This document shows positions 1-12,764 of a DNA stretch of 64,000 nt, piece by piece. Each line of letters opens with the position of its first letter. The first letter of the stretch is position 1. Below the pieces are notes generated by a model that saw nothing but the letters and a program-made list of their open reading frames with translations, searched no databases and was not told the origin of the DNA. A program made the translations under genes and the position numbers. Source of the stretch: Laburnicola sp. R22_1 (taxonomy: Eukaryota > Ascomycota > Dothideomycetes > Pleosporales > Didymosphaeriaceae); the NCBI GenBank assembly GCA_014281115.1, contig JACONQ010000002.1:1240001-1304000 (forward strand), given 5' to 3'.

Positions 1-229
1 AGTACTCACAACAAGTGCGAAAAAGGCGAAGGCTCTCTAGACATACTATAATAGCCCTATAGCTAGGCATTTTAGACCGAAGAAGACGTTAAAAAAGTTA
101 AGGAGGCATTTCTAATAGAAAGGAATATAATACGAAGTTAAGGACTACTATTAAGACTATTTAAAGTGCAAGATATCTGTTGCGCCTTAACACTAACTAT
201 ATGGTCTTTTAAATTCCTTGTCCATTCCA

Positions 230-1300
230 AATTGCCCTTAGGAGGACGTTACCTTAGATTTTATTATAGACTTACCCCCTAGCTAAGCACTTAGCCAAGT
301 CTATAATACTATTCTAGTAATAGTAGCCTGTCTAATAAAGATGGCTTATTATATACCTGCCAGGACAGATTAGGACGCGAAGGACTTAACGGAAGCCTAA
401 ATTTGGGATGTTGTTAGGTTACACAGCACTCCTAAGACAATCTTATTAGACAGAGGTCTAATAATAAATTCTCGCTATTAGGACTCTTTTTATTATTACC
501 TTAACACTATAAGGGTGTTATTATTAGCCTATTACCCGCAAATAGACAGGCAAACTAAAAGGCAGAATTAAACGCTTAAGTAGTATCTTTAGTATTTTTA
601 CTACCTAGAATAGGATAACTAGGCAAGGTGGTTACTAATTGCGGAATTTGCGTATAATAATAGCGTAAACGCAGCAACTAGAGTAACTCCTTTTCGCACA
701 TACTATAGAGCGGATTCTTGTGCGCTAGAATGGCCCGGAATGCCGCTTAGTAATAGAGAATTGCTACTAGACATATTAATTGCAGTAAGAGTTATCGCAC
801 TATAGGCTTAATACAGAATAAAGATCGCAGCGACGAATAAGTACTAAAAGAAGTACGCTAATAAGAAGAGGAAGTACCTTAGTCTTAAACTAGGGGATTA
901 AGTGTTTATATCTACTAGATATCTAAACTTCGTACAACCTAAGCGCAAACTTAATTAGAAGTTTATTAGACTAGGCATAGTTAAGTACTCTATAGGGAAA
1001 AAAGCCTATAAAGTTAACTTTCCAGGATTAAACGCACACCCAGTCTTCTATATATTGTTATTAGAGTCATATAAACAAAGGGAAGCTATTAAGTCTTAAG
1101 TAGGTTCTATTATAAACACCCTACGCACGTTCGGCAATAATATGTACTATGTAAAGAAAGTGCTAGAGAGTAGGCAGTTATTAGTTAGAATCTGGGAATA
1201 CCTTATTAAATAGGAAGGTTACTTAGAAGAAAAAAACTCATAGAAGCTAGGTACTAATCTAAGTGCCAACGCTATTAAAGAATTCTGAAAAAAGAAGAAT
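230..1300 (+). pseudogene. Ty3/gypsy chromovirus integrase with C-terminal chromodomain (RIP relic)
   Basis: Reading through stops on the plus strand gives a gypsy-type integrase. An early core segment resembles DFI-DLP...ILVIVACLIKMAYYIP, followed by VVRLHSTPKTILLDRG near 410-460. A segment related to YHPQTDGQTERxN lies near 530-560, and EFAYNNSVNAATRVTPF near 645-700. After a basic linker there is a chromodomain (about 1140-1280) with YYVKKVLESR and a later block matching the W-x-G-Y-x-x-x-x-x-[ST]-W-E region, with one Trp changed to a stop. The chromodomain marks the chromovirus branch. A purine tract (AGAAGGGGGATAA, about 1348-1360) just downstream could be the polypurine tract before a 3' LTR. 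Many codons are now TAG or TAA where Trp/Gln is expected, as RIP produces. Not functional. Confidence 0.8.
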
Positions 1301-1360
1301 ATTCCAGGACGCCGGCAAAGAGGCTCTCGTTCGGGTCAAATGACTGCAGAAGGGGGATAA

Positions 1361-4300
1361 AAGAACCTCCTTAGAAAATTTTAATAGGGAATTTTAATTC
1401 CTTTCTTCTATAGATAAGAGATCGAACTTAGGTTAACTATATAGTTAGGGAATCACTACGGAAAGTACACTTGCTACCTTTACCTATTTTTTCCTATAGA
1501 GGGTTTTTTACTATAATTATAAAGGTATTTAATAGCGCAAGGTGTTATAAAGACAACATTAACTTAGAAAGATTATAGTATCTCTAGAGGTTAGTTAAAA
1601 AGGACTATAAAGGACTATAAGAGTACATCACACTCCACTTAGAGCCAAAAGAAGAGAATATTCTAAGATCCTAGGTTTGAGATATTTTAGGGCATTGCTA
1701 CCCGCCAGAAGGCGCTATTTAAGTCCTAACGAACTCCTATATTACAGGAAGCCGTCACTCCTAGGGACACTAAGGCATAATGGCCCTAGAGATCCTCCTT
1801 ATATACACATATTAGCCTAAGGCTCCTAAAGGGGCTAAAAGCACTACTAAGAAGCTAAAAAGGCACTATTTGCAACTATGGCTGTAAGTAGAACTCTTAC
1901 TATTACCCAAAACTTCTAATAACGCGTTAGTCTATATTTATTCTATAACCGCGTTAGTATATAACATAATGGGACAAAAGGCGAAATTATAGACCTTGTC
2001 TTGCTTTAGGGTCCCACCCTTATAGGTTGCGCGGTTAATAGCCTTCTCATAGCAATATTGCTTAGTCTCGCGCTCTATATTAGTACGAGCGCGCTTCTTA
2101 GTAAAGCAATAGGTTAATTAATAGACATCGCTACTGTTATAGACACAGAGATTCTGTGCGTAGGGCTTAAATAAGCTAAGAAGTAATTAGTTAATAGAAA
2201 GTGCCATAAGGACAACTACACCTACTTAATACAGTTTACAAGCCTCTTAGTAGTCTTATAGACGCGCTCTTTATTCTTATTAGAATTACCACTATAAAGA
2301 AGAGCCTAAGCAGCCACAAGACTGTTAAGCTTAGCGTCGAAGTTAATAGGGCACTGTATTATCTTAGTTAGCGGCATAATAGCGCCTAATATAGGCATGC
2401 ATTACTATAAGGTAGTGTTTATTCTAAATTAAGTAATCACTACACCTAGATAGCTAAACACCATTAATTTAAATTAATAGGACAAGTTTAGTATCTAGAA
2501 AGTAATATGTGTAGAGTAGATCCCTCTTATAGATAAGTTTAACGCAACAAACATACAAATTGGCACTAGCGAGTTAGTTATAAGCTAACTCTGCCTACTA
2601 TATAGCGAGCGTCTTCTTAAGGGCTATCTTGCTATAGAGAGGGATATTAGGACGCATTAGGACAATAAAAGCAGGATAGTACATACTAAATTAACTAGTT
2701 AAGGCGCAAGGAGTAAGGGTGGTGCAAGGGCAGGCGAAAACTAAAATAACTGCGCTAAGCCTCGCTTAACAGCACCTTTGGCTCCCAAATTAGTTAGGTG
2801 CCCTAGAGCACCTTAATAGCGTAATAGCGCCTAATATAATAATAATTATTGCTATGTAGTTATAAGACTGGCGATTGTTTATTTTTTAAGCGAATATAAT
2901 AGGATATTACACGTTTTAATCTCCTAGGGTAACCTAAGTTAGGTTAATCCTAGAAGGGGGATACTATAAGGCCTCCTTATTACTTAGGTGGCCGAATGGG
3001 GACTTATGTCTCCTTTAGGCCTAGCGGGGGTTTAGATAAAAACCTCCTCACTTTAGATAAGAGTGGGTAGCAATTCGTCTCATTACTACTTACCTCCTAA
3101 TATTATTCTATTCTGCCTTATTAACTATTAGGCGTCCTAGTAGCACTCTTACAGCTACGACGTAAGTCTAGGTATTAGATAGGTAGCTACCTATTAACTT
3201 ATTTGTTTATATAGAGATTTAGTAGGCAATAAATAGTATCTTAAGTAATGGGCCACTACTTATTATAGTTAAAGTAGTTAACTAAGTTGGCTAAGTTAAT
3301 AGAGTGTATAAAGCTGGCTATAATATTAGAATATATAGAAGAGGTTAGTAAGACTACGTAATAGGTATATATGCCTGTGGATTTATTTAATTATATAGAG
3401 ATTTGGCTAGCGTTTAATAAAAACCTAGGCTAGAAGGTATTTAATAGAGTAAGCGACTCGGCATTATTATTAATAGATACTAGGGCTTATATAGGCTCGA
3501 CATAAGTATTATTAGTAGAGTTAGAGTTGTATATAGTAGGATACCTACTAGTATAAGAGTGTAAGAGAGTTTAGAGAGCTTGGATTATTTAGTTATATAG
3601 TAATTTAGTAGGCGGGAGATAATACTAACTTTAAATCTACTCTAGTTACTCTACTTAGTGTTAACTATATTAGTAGAGCTTATATTTAAAGTTATTAAAG
3701 TTATATAGTAGTAAAGGCTAGGTAGTAGCTTATAGTAAAGATATTAATTTGTATAAGAATTTGGCTATTAATAAATACTAAATACGCCGCGTAAGACTCT
3801 TAAGTTTCTTACCTAGGGCTCTTATAGTAAGGTTGTTAGCGGAGCTAGCGAGCTAACGGAGTTAATATACAATATTGGCTTTAACGCTAACGCTAAGTTT
3901 TACTAGTAAGAGTGAGCCCGAGTTAATAGAGTTAATAGAGCTGGCTAAGAGCTTAATTTTAATAATGGGCAAGCTGGCGATTAATAGAGGCTAAATATTG
4001 CTGTTGTTTATATATAATAGCTTTATTCTAGAGGCTAATCTATATAGATTATAGTCTATAGTTTACTTTTAGGTTATTATATTAGTTGTTAAGTTAATCT
4101 AGTAGAGGTTGCGATTAATATAAAGTTGCTAGTTAAGCTAGTAGAACTTATATTAATAGTATTAACTATTAAGCTAGTAAAGCTTATAGAGTAAGTAAGT
4201 GCTTAGATTCTAGTAAGCCGCCTTATAAAGGTAAGCCTATTATTATTATAATGGCTGCTATAAAGTTATAAACTTTATAACTACTATAATAGTTACTTGC

Positions 4301-6525
4301 TTATAAAGTAAGCCACGCTTATATAGTTTTTTACTAAGGGCTTCGCGTGTCTGCGACCTATTAAACTAGAGTATATAATATCTATTAGTGGGTTACCCTT
4401 CCAGGAGCCTACTTTTAATAAGAGGTAGTACTAGAAGGCAATATTATTGACGTCTATATTAAGTACGTTACTATCTTACTCTTTATATAAGGTAAGCTAG
4501 GCCTTCTTCTAGTTAACCTAGGTAATTTGGCCTACTAGGCACCGCAGCTATAGTGAGGTTGTTAGCGGATAATTCTTTATAAAAAGAGCTTAAATAGTGT
4601 AAGGGTGCTAAGTATAAGCAGGTTAAAAAGGTAAGATTCGAGCTAGGGTATATACGTACGTACGTACGAAGTCTATATATAGGACGCGCTAGTGGCCAAA
4701 TTGGGCACTAGCGTCGAATTTTACGGAGATAGCCAGGTGGCCCCAGGTGGCCTAGTGATAGTAACTTATTAAGCGCAGCTTTAGATAGACTTAATTGTTT
4801 TACCGCTATTACTAGGTCTAATTATAATAATAGGTCTTACTATAGATACTTAATAATAGCATTAAACTATTCCTATAAATAAAGTAGAACCTTAGTAGTA
4901 AGGTTCTTAATTATAGTGTCCTTATAAGATACTCTATTGCTGTGGGTATTATAGAATAGGATAAGTACCTCTTTAATAGTGTCCTTACCTTCCTTATCTA
5001 TAACTACCCATATAATATTATCTATAACCTTCTTATAGTGTGCCTATAAGATATAGTGAGCAGTAGCGAAGTTGTACTTATTGCCTGCCATAGTTTATTT
5101 CTATAACTCTTATACGCGAGGGCGGAGTTGCTAGTTATCTTATTTCTTCGCTTTTTCTAACTCATAACCTTTCTCTATAGAGGCTAGCTTTAACTTGCCG
5201 CTACTATAAGGCAGGCTACTTAAAGTAAAGGATACCTTTATTAGGTTTAGTAGTAAGCTTATTAGCGTGCGCGAGATGTAGCGGCCACTAAGAGATCTAC
5301 TACTAAATAATTTAAAAGGTCTATATATAGACTTTGCTAGTACTGCGCAAAGAGCGTTATTAAGATTACTATTATTCTCCTTATTATCACTATTAAATAA
5401 GTAATTATGTGTAGGTTAAGTGCTGTTATTCGTAATAGTTAATATAGATACTTACTACTAACTAGGGTCCTAAGTTGTAAAGGCTCCCGCAGCCTTAGAC
5501 TTACTAGTATCCTTATAGCTAGAATCTTCTCTACTAAGCTATGCTATTATTCCAGGTCTATATATTAATTAAATAAGTAAGGTGGGTCTTATGCACTAAT
5601 CTCTGTAGGCTCGCTAGCTTACCTAGTCTCCTATACTAAGGGGACTCCAAAGGTTAATACGTAGATTGTGTTAGGAAGCTTAGGTAACTAATAATTAAAA
5701 AAGTTAATATTAACAGAATCTATATATAGGTGCTAGCCAAAGGTACTAACTAAGCTTATAAGGCGCGCGAGGCACGCTAGTACCTAATCGGGACTAGCGC
5801 TAGAGAAACCTTAGTAGTCGGCATAAGGTAACTCTAATCTAGTTCTATAATATAGAGATATTAAAGGGTATAATTTAGCTTTAGTAAATATATATAGGTT
5901 ATAAGCCTAAGAAGACTAGAAGTAAGCACTTATATACTAGAGAAAGAATGTTACTATACTTTATATATATTATAGACTTTAAACTATAGTATAGTTAGAA
6001 TAAAAAATAAGATTAATAAAGTTAGTAAGCAAATACCTATATAATATTACTACTTTTATTCTTCTACTCTACTTTTAAAAACTACTAGGTACCTATACTT
6101 ACGTTTCTTAGTAGTGTATAAAATAAAAAAGTAACTAGTAAAAAAGTAGCCTAAAATAAGTAAGTCATAAAAAGGCTAAAGTTATAAACACTACTTAGTT
6201 AATAGTAATCTATAGTTAATATATTCTATTAGTAGCCTAAATATATTAGTTCGCTAGATAGTTTTTCTTAGTAACTTTAAGGTCTCTTATAACTTATTAT
6301 AAAACACTACTAATATTACTTTATAGTAACTTATAATAATTTACTATAATTTATAATATACTAAGTTATTATTTAATCTACTTTTTATATTATATAGCCT
6401 CTTTACGCGGCTATAGTAGCTATATAAAGCTAAGAAGTCTTTTTAGTAGTATAAACTTATAATAAGACTCCCTATAATATATAATATATTATCTACTATA
6501 CTATATGTAGGTAATATATAGTATA
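1361..6525. other. Unclassified RIP-degraded sequence
   Basis: About 5 kb of AT-rich sequence in which I could not recognise a protein family. A second purine tract like that at 1348 occurs near 2952-2966, and may mark another retroelement end. A short palindrome with 8-bp arms CGCTAGTG/CACTAGCG lies at 4687-4713, and a TACG microsatellite lies just before it (about 4656-4670). The stretch is probably remains of retroelement gag or LTR regions, but that is inference. Confidence 0.5.
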
Positions 6526-8433
6526 CTTATTATAATTTATAGTAAAGTATACTATATCTTAAGTAGTACTTTATCTAATTTTTAGTTACTAAGTGCGTAC
6601 TATTATAAGATAAAGTTAACCTATTATTTTTGGCCTTATAGTAACCTATAATAAAATTACTCTAATTTACTATTAATACTATCTAAAAATAAGCTACTAA
6701 GAGTAATATCTAACTTCTTCTTTATCTCTTTATTTATCTAATAGGTCCTTGCATTATGCCTAGACTCTCTGCACCTCCTATAGTAGCGTTATATTAAGGG
6801 ATCTGCCTCTCCCTTACTACTACCTTGCGTTCTTTTTAATAACTTCACCCTAATAAAAGGGCTTTCTACTTCTAAATCTACTTTCTAAGCAAAGCCTAGC
6901 ATCCTACTTTTCTAAATGCGCTTTCTTTTACGCGTTTTTTACTTTGTTAGAACCTTAATTTACTCTTTAAGTTTCTTAATATAGGTCTCTTAAAGTACAC
7001 TATAGTAGAGCATAAGTTTAGCACCTTTTATAAGCTATAAGTAACCTAATTTAGTATTAGATAGAGACTAAATAAAAGAGTTGCGTATAAGCTTTAACTA
7101 GAATTTAAACTTAAAGGTATTACTTAGGGTCCTAGCATACTATAGTGTATTTAGTAGGATACCTTAAGGTAGAGTGTAAATACGCATATTAAGGCAATCT
7201 ACTACTACTAACGCATTTAAAGGAATAAGCCTAGAGGCCTTAAAAGCTTTTTTATAGTTTTCTAGTATAAATATATTAAAAAACGCGTTGCAAAAGGCTA
7301 GTAGAAAGTTCTCTTTATTAATATAAAAGATGCGTTAGCGCGCTAAGTCCTACACGCGCTAGAAGTACTTTAGCTTTAGTAGCGCAAAATAGACTATATT
7401 AAGTGGCTAAAGAATATAAGATAAGTGCGCTAGTATATAGAGTGTTAGAATCTTTTATTCTAGGTAATAATTTTTAAAATTCTAGAAGTAGTAGCTCTTA
7501 TAGCTATCTAGAATAAGTAACCTTTATAACCCTATTATGTGCGACCTTATATACGCGTTAAAGTGCTTTAACTATGTAACTCTAAGCTTATTATTAGTCT
7601 AGCTAGTCTTAGAGACTAAGAGCTTCTAATTATAGGAGATACTAGTCTCCTTATACTATACTAAAATATAGACTTGCCCTTTATAGATAATAAAGGATAG
7701 AGTAGTATATCTAGCAGCGCAAATACTCTAAATTACTATAACCTACTTATAGTTGCCTAGCTAAACAAGCGTAGATTAAGAATATCTTTCTAAACTAGTT
7801 ATAATCTTTATTAAGCTCATAACTTCTATCTAGAAGCCTATTTTATTAAAGTTATAGATATCTTTGTTCTGCACTCTATACTTAGCTTTTGTGTCCTCTA
7901 CTAGCTAAAACTACATATTTATAACCTCTAGGTCTTTTTATTATATTCTCTATTAGTTCTTTGCTTAATTAAAAGCTATTTTAAGCTTAGGTACGCGCTT
8001 TACAAAGCGCTAAGCCTAGTATTATTTTATAGAGTCTCTGTGTTACGCAGCTAGTAGTTTATTAGCTATATCTTTTATCTTACCTAGCTAGAGTGCAAAT
8101 TCTTACAAATCTAGGTTAAGAATATACTATATAAGCGTTTGCTCTTTAGTTATAGTAAGCTTTGCTATGCCTAATTATGTATTTACTTAGGTGGTAATTT
8201 TATTAATTTAATTGCTTAGTATAGACTTTAGGATATTATATGCTGTAGTAGCGTATTGTAGGCTTAAAATTTGCTTATTCTAATAGGCGTAAAGGGCAAG
8301 CTTAATTCTGCCTTCTTAATTAGATAATAACGCGTTATATTATTAAGATATTATGATTTATAGTGAAGTATTGTGGTCTTAGCAAAAACTATCCGGCGGA
8401 CTAATCTGTTTGGGTTACTAATAGAATATGTTA
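6526..8433 (-). mobile_element. Fot1/Pogo-type (Tc1/mariner) transposon relic, copy 1
   Basis: On the minus strand, reading through stops gives a Fot1/Pogo DDE transposase. It has a helix-turn-helix region with LGKIKDIANKLLAA and RFVKRVPKLKIAFN, then DIYNFNKIGF (around the first catalytic Asp, D now N). Next come SICAARYTTLSFIIYKG, LKHFNAYIRS and a degraded second catalytic block (LLILDSYKSY). The far right carries a GC-richer terminal segment with CCGGCGGACTAATCTG (about 8390-8410), matching the right end of copy 2, and is followed by ATAGAATATGTTA. The unit is followed immediately by a second, homologous unit in the same orientation. The left terminal repeat is not seen, so the duplicated unit appears truncated on that side. 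Confidence 0.8.
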
Positions 8434-11306
8434 CTTATTATAATTTATAGTAAAATATACTATATCTTAAGTAGTTCTTTATCTAATTTTTAGTTACTAA
8501 GTGCATACTATTATAAGATAAAGTTAACCTATTATTTTTAGTCTTATAGTAACCTATAATAAAATTACTCTAATTTACTATTAACACTATTTGAAAATAA
8601 GCTACTAAGGATAATATCTAACCCCTTCTCTATTTCTTTATCTATCTAATAGGTTCTTACGTTATGTCTAGACTCTCTACACCTTTTATAGTAGTGTTAT
8701 ATTAAAAAACCTACCTCTCTCTTATTACTAACTTACGCTCTTTTTAATAACTTTATTCTAATAGAAAGGCTTTCTACTTCTAAATCTACTTTTTAAGTAA
8801 AGTCTAGTGTCCTACCTTTCTAAATGTGTTTTCTTTTACGCGTTTTTTATTTCATTAAAATCTTAATTTACTCCTTAAGTTTCTTAATATAGGTCTTTTA
8901 AAGTACACTATAGTAAAGTATAAGTTTAGTACCTTTTATAAGCTATAAGTAGCTTAATTTAATATTAGGTAAAGACTAAATAAAAGAGTTGCATATATAT
9001 TAGAAAAGTTTTTCTAGAGAGACTACTTAACCGTGCGTAGATGTGCGTAGATGTGCGCATACTTACATATTTTTACACAAGCAATTTGCTAGCACAAAAA
9101 TACTTAGAGATGCGCAGATATACGTAGACTTATGCAGATATACACAAATAGTTTAAATAAGTAATTTTTTTAAAGCTTTATAACTTTTTACTAGTAAAGC
9201 TATAATTCTAATCTTTTTATAGATTTATAGAGAAAATACTAGTCTTTAATTATTTAATTTAAAAATACTATTTTCATTATGTAATTAGTTAGTAATTAAA
9301 AAAACTCTTTATTTTACTAGTTATTATATATATATTACGTAATATTTATATATACCATTATAGTACTAATAATATATTATTTAAATTTTTAAAAAGTTTT
9401 TATAAAAGTATAGTAGTTACAAAGTTATTAAAGTTTATACTTTTTAAAATAGTATTCTTTACTAAGCCACTAATTTTCGCCTAATCTAATTCTTTTAAAT
9501 AATTATAAACCTATATTTTTTCTATTTTTAAACCTACAAAACTAAGAATTTAGAGTTAGGTAGAAGTTTTATATAACACGCTAGTAATTAGTACTATTAT
9601 ATTAACTAGTAATTACTATCTAGTAAGAGACATTAACTTTATACTTTAAAAAATCTTTTTCTAAAAAGCTTACTAAGTAGCTTACTAAGCTGTTTTTAAA
9701 TTTTAGCTAATTAAAGAGCTTTATTTGCTTATTAATTAGTATTTTATAGGTAGCATAGGCACCTAGAATACTCTAGCTACCCTAGCTACTCTAGGTGCAC
9801 TAGCAGTATAGGTGCGTATTTTTACGCAACTTTACGCATATACACACTAAGAAAAAAGTAGTATTACTAGTACACTCTAAGCGTATATAGTGTGTAGATA
9901 TACGCAGCCTTATACAAAACTACTTAGGTGTCCTAGGTGCTTATACGCGCACAAAATTTTTCCTAATATAAGCTTTAACTAAAATCTAAACTTAAGGATA
10001 TTACTTAAAGTCCTAGCTTATTATAGTATATCTAGTAAGGTACTTTAAGGTAGAGTATAAATACGCATATTAAGGCAATCTACTACTACTAATATATCTA
10101 AAAAATAAGCCTAGAGGCCTTAAAAGCTTTTTTATAGTTTTCTAATATAAATATATTAAAAAATACGTTAAAAAGGCTAGTAGAAAGCCCTTTTATTAAT
10201 ATAAAAGACGCGTTAGCACGCTAAGTCTTATACGCGCTAGGAGTACTTTAGCTTTAGTAGTATAAAATAGACTATATTAAGTAACTAAAGAATATAAGAT
10301 AAGTGCGCTAGTATACAAAGTATTAGAATCTTTTATTCTAGATAATAATTCTTAAAATTTTAAAAGTAGTAGCTCTTATAGCTATTTAGAATAAGTAATC
10401 TTTATAACTCTACTATACGCAGTCTTATATATATATTAAAGTGTTTTAACTATGCAACTTTAAGCTTATTATTAGTCTAGCTAGTCTTAGAGACTAAGAG
10501 CTTTTAATTATAGGGGATACTAGTCTCCTTATACTATACTAAGATATAGACTTGCCCTTTATAGATAATTAAAAGTAGAATAGTATATTTAGTAGCGTAA
10601 ATACTTTAAATTACTATAACCGATTTGTAGTTGCCTAGCTAAATTAGATTAAGAATATTTTTCTAAACTAGTTATAACCTTTATTAAGCTAATAACTTCT
10701 ATCTAAAAGCCTATCTTATTAAAGTTATAGATATTTTTATTCTACACTTTATACTTAGCTTTTATATTCTCTACTAGCTAAAACTATATATTTATAACCT
10801 CTAGATCTTTTTATTATATTCTCTATTAGTTCTTTGCTTAATTAAAAGCTATTTTAAGCTTAGGTACGCGCTTTACAAAGCGCTAAGCCTAGTATTATTC
10901 TATAGGGTCTCTATACTACATAGCTAGTAGTTTATTAGCTATATTTTTTACCTTATCTAGCTAGGGTGCAAATTCTTATAAATTTAGATTAAGAATATAC
11001 TATATAAGCGTCTACTCTTTAGTTATAGTAAGCTTTGCTATACCTAATTATATATTTACTTAGGTAGTAATTTTATTAATTTAATTATTTAGTATAGACT
11101 TTAGGATATTATATACTATAGTAGTATATTATAGGCTTAAAATTTGCTTATTCTAATAGGTGTAAAGGGTAAACTTAATTCTACCTTCTTATTTAGATAA
11201 TAACGCATTGTGTTATTAAGACATTATAATTTGTAGTAAAGTGTTGTGGTCTTGGCAAAAACTGCCCGGCGGACTGATCTGTCCGGGCTACTTATAGAAT
11301 ATGTTA
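8434..11306 (-). mobile_element. Fot1/Pogo-type transposon relic, copy 2 (tandem to copy 1, interrupted)
   Basis: This is the second head-to-tail copy of the preceding 1.9-kb unit. Removing the 967-bp insertion at 9000-9966 leaves about 1906 bp, against 1908 bp for copy 1. The same transposase blocks are readable on the minus strand but more damaged. Its right end is the least mutated part: the terminal segment GCCCGGCGGACTGATCTGTC lies at about 11,264-11,283. The ATAGAATATGTTA flank is shared with copy 1 and ends at 11,306, exactly where normal-composition DNA begins. The tandem arrangement is a classic RIP target. Confidence 0.8.
9000..9966. mobile_element. TA-flanked DNA element inserted in Pogo copy 2
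   Basis: Copy 1 of the Pogo unit serves as the empty site: at about 7080-7090 it reads uninterrupted where copy 2 carries 967 extra bp. The insertion starts TTAGAAAAGTTTTT and ends AAAATTTTTCCTAA, a 14-bp imperfect terminal inverted repeat. It is flanked by TA (TATA including a short TA run). Inside the left end is a direct repeat of GTGCGTAGAT, and related GTAGATATACGCAG motifs lie near the right end. No transposase is readable. TA duplication and subterminal repeats suggest a non-autonomous Tc1/mariner-class element. Confidence 0.75.
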
Positions 11307-11544
11307 ACGCAAGTCGTAAGTCAGTGGTTATAGCCACAGCCTTGGGCGATTAGCATCCATGGACGTGATGGATGGCCTGCTGGACATGGTTTATTTTCAC
11401 GGATGGCAAGATGACTGCCTCAATACTTGCTCTAACATGTCTACAGCGCTATGCTTAAGGCTTAAGGGTACAGGACCATGCGGCAGCCTCTCACTACATG
11501 GTGAAGCATATGACCATAACAACTTCCTCCAACTCTCCGGCGCC

Positions 11545-12764
11545 TTACTTCCAAAGCTTGCTTAAGCTGGTCGCCTTGTCGTCGTGCTTGTTCAATACCT
11601 TCGCGGTCGCGAGGTCGAAGTCCTCCTGCGTTACGTGTACTCTCCTCTCCCTCAGCGCGAACATACCAGCCTCGGTGCACACACCCTTAAGCTCCGCACC
11701 TGAACAACCATTCATCTTCTCCGCAATTTTGGTTAGATTGATACCGCGCGTCAAATTCATGCTTCTTGAGTGGATTCGCAGAATGTCCGCACGAGCTTCG
11801 ACCGATGGTGGCGGGAACTCGATCTTCCGATCAATTCGACCAGGTCGAAGGAGGGCGGGGTCGAGGATGTCGAGACGGTTAGTGGCCATGATGATCTTGA
11901 TGTTCTTGGTAGGCTCGAAGCCGTCCAGTTGGTTGAGCAACTCCAACATGGTTCGCTGTACCTCCGAGTCACCACCGGAGCTTCCCTCTACTCGGCTTGA
12001 CCCGATACTGTCGATTTCGTCCATGAAGATGATGCTGGGAGCATGCTCACGGGCCATGACGAACAACTCGCGAACCATCCTGCTACCCTCACCAATATAT
12101 TTCTGCACTAGCTCGCTACCAGAGACTCGGATGAACTTGCAGTCTGCGTGATGTGCCACGGCACGGGCGAGTAGCGTCTTTCCGGTTCCAGGTGGTCCGT
12201 ACAGCAGCACACCCTTGGGCTGCGCAATGCCGAGCGATTCGAACAGCTCAGGATGCTGTAGGCCGAGCTCGATGACCTCCTTGATTTCCTTGATCTGCTG
12301 ATCCAGGCCTCCGATCATGTCGTAAGTGCTGTCCGGGACCTTCTCTACCATCATCAAAGAGACGAGCGGGTCGACCGACGACGGCAGCATCTTCTCCAGC
12401 TTGTACGAGTCGCTCAGTAGCGTGACGCGCTTTCCGACGGTGAGTTTGCCGATGTCAACGTTGTCGGATATGTCCACAACTGGCACATATCAGTCCTGCC
12501 CAATCCTTGATATACCATCCGGGACTTACCGTATTTGCCCTCAGGATGCACCTTGACGAGCACTTTCTTGGTGCCCATGACCTTCACGACCTCGCCGACG
12601 TACGAGCCCGGCTGCTGCAGAAGGCCGAGCTCTTCTCGCAGTAACCGCACCCTCGAGTTGTAGTCATTCCGCTGAGCCTCCAGACGTCGCAGTACTGCTT
12701 GGCCTTGTATTATCTCCAGCTTCATCGACTCGATCTTGTTGTGGTAGAAGGTATCGAGCGCCAT
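11545..12764 (-). CDS. RPT6: 26S proteasome regulatory subunit Rpt6 (AAA+ ATPase)
   Basis: Rpt6 is one of six AAA+ ATPases in the base of the 19S regulatory particle. It unfolds ubiquitinated substrates and feeds them into the 20S core in nucleus and cytosol. Two exons, 12764-12530 and 12479-11545, are joined by a 50-nt GTAAGT...CAG intron (12529-12480, phase 1), giving 389 aa, close to the fungal norm. The N-terminus is a coiled coil (about residues 15-50), followed by the OB fold. Walker A GPPGTGKT is at about 173-180, Walker B IIFMDEID ends near 235, and the pore loop with KYIGEG lies between them. LLRPGRIDR carries the arginine fingers. The C-terminus ends KLWK, like other Rpt6 proteins. 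[14 protein letters not shown] before the AAA domain distinguishes Rpt6 from Rpt1-5. The gene is transcribed toward the AT-rich block, ending only about 240 bp from the Pogo relic. Confidence 0.97.

Larger units (their letters stand above)
1..11310. repeat. Left AT-rich, RIP-degraded repeat block
   Basis: This block is strongly AT-rich, very rich in TpA, and poor in CpA and TpG. No open reading frame longer than about 60 codons survives. Translating it nevertheless gives recognisable transposon protein segments broken by many stops (gypsy integrase, Pogo transposase). This is the signature of repeat-induced point mutation acting on duplicated DNA. The change to normal composition is abrupt at about 11,307. 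Sub-features are listed separately. The RIP call is made by eye from dinucleotide texture, not computed. Confidence 0.9.
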
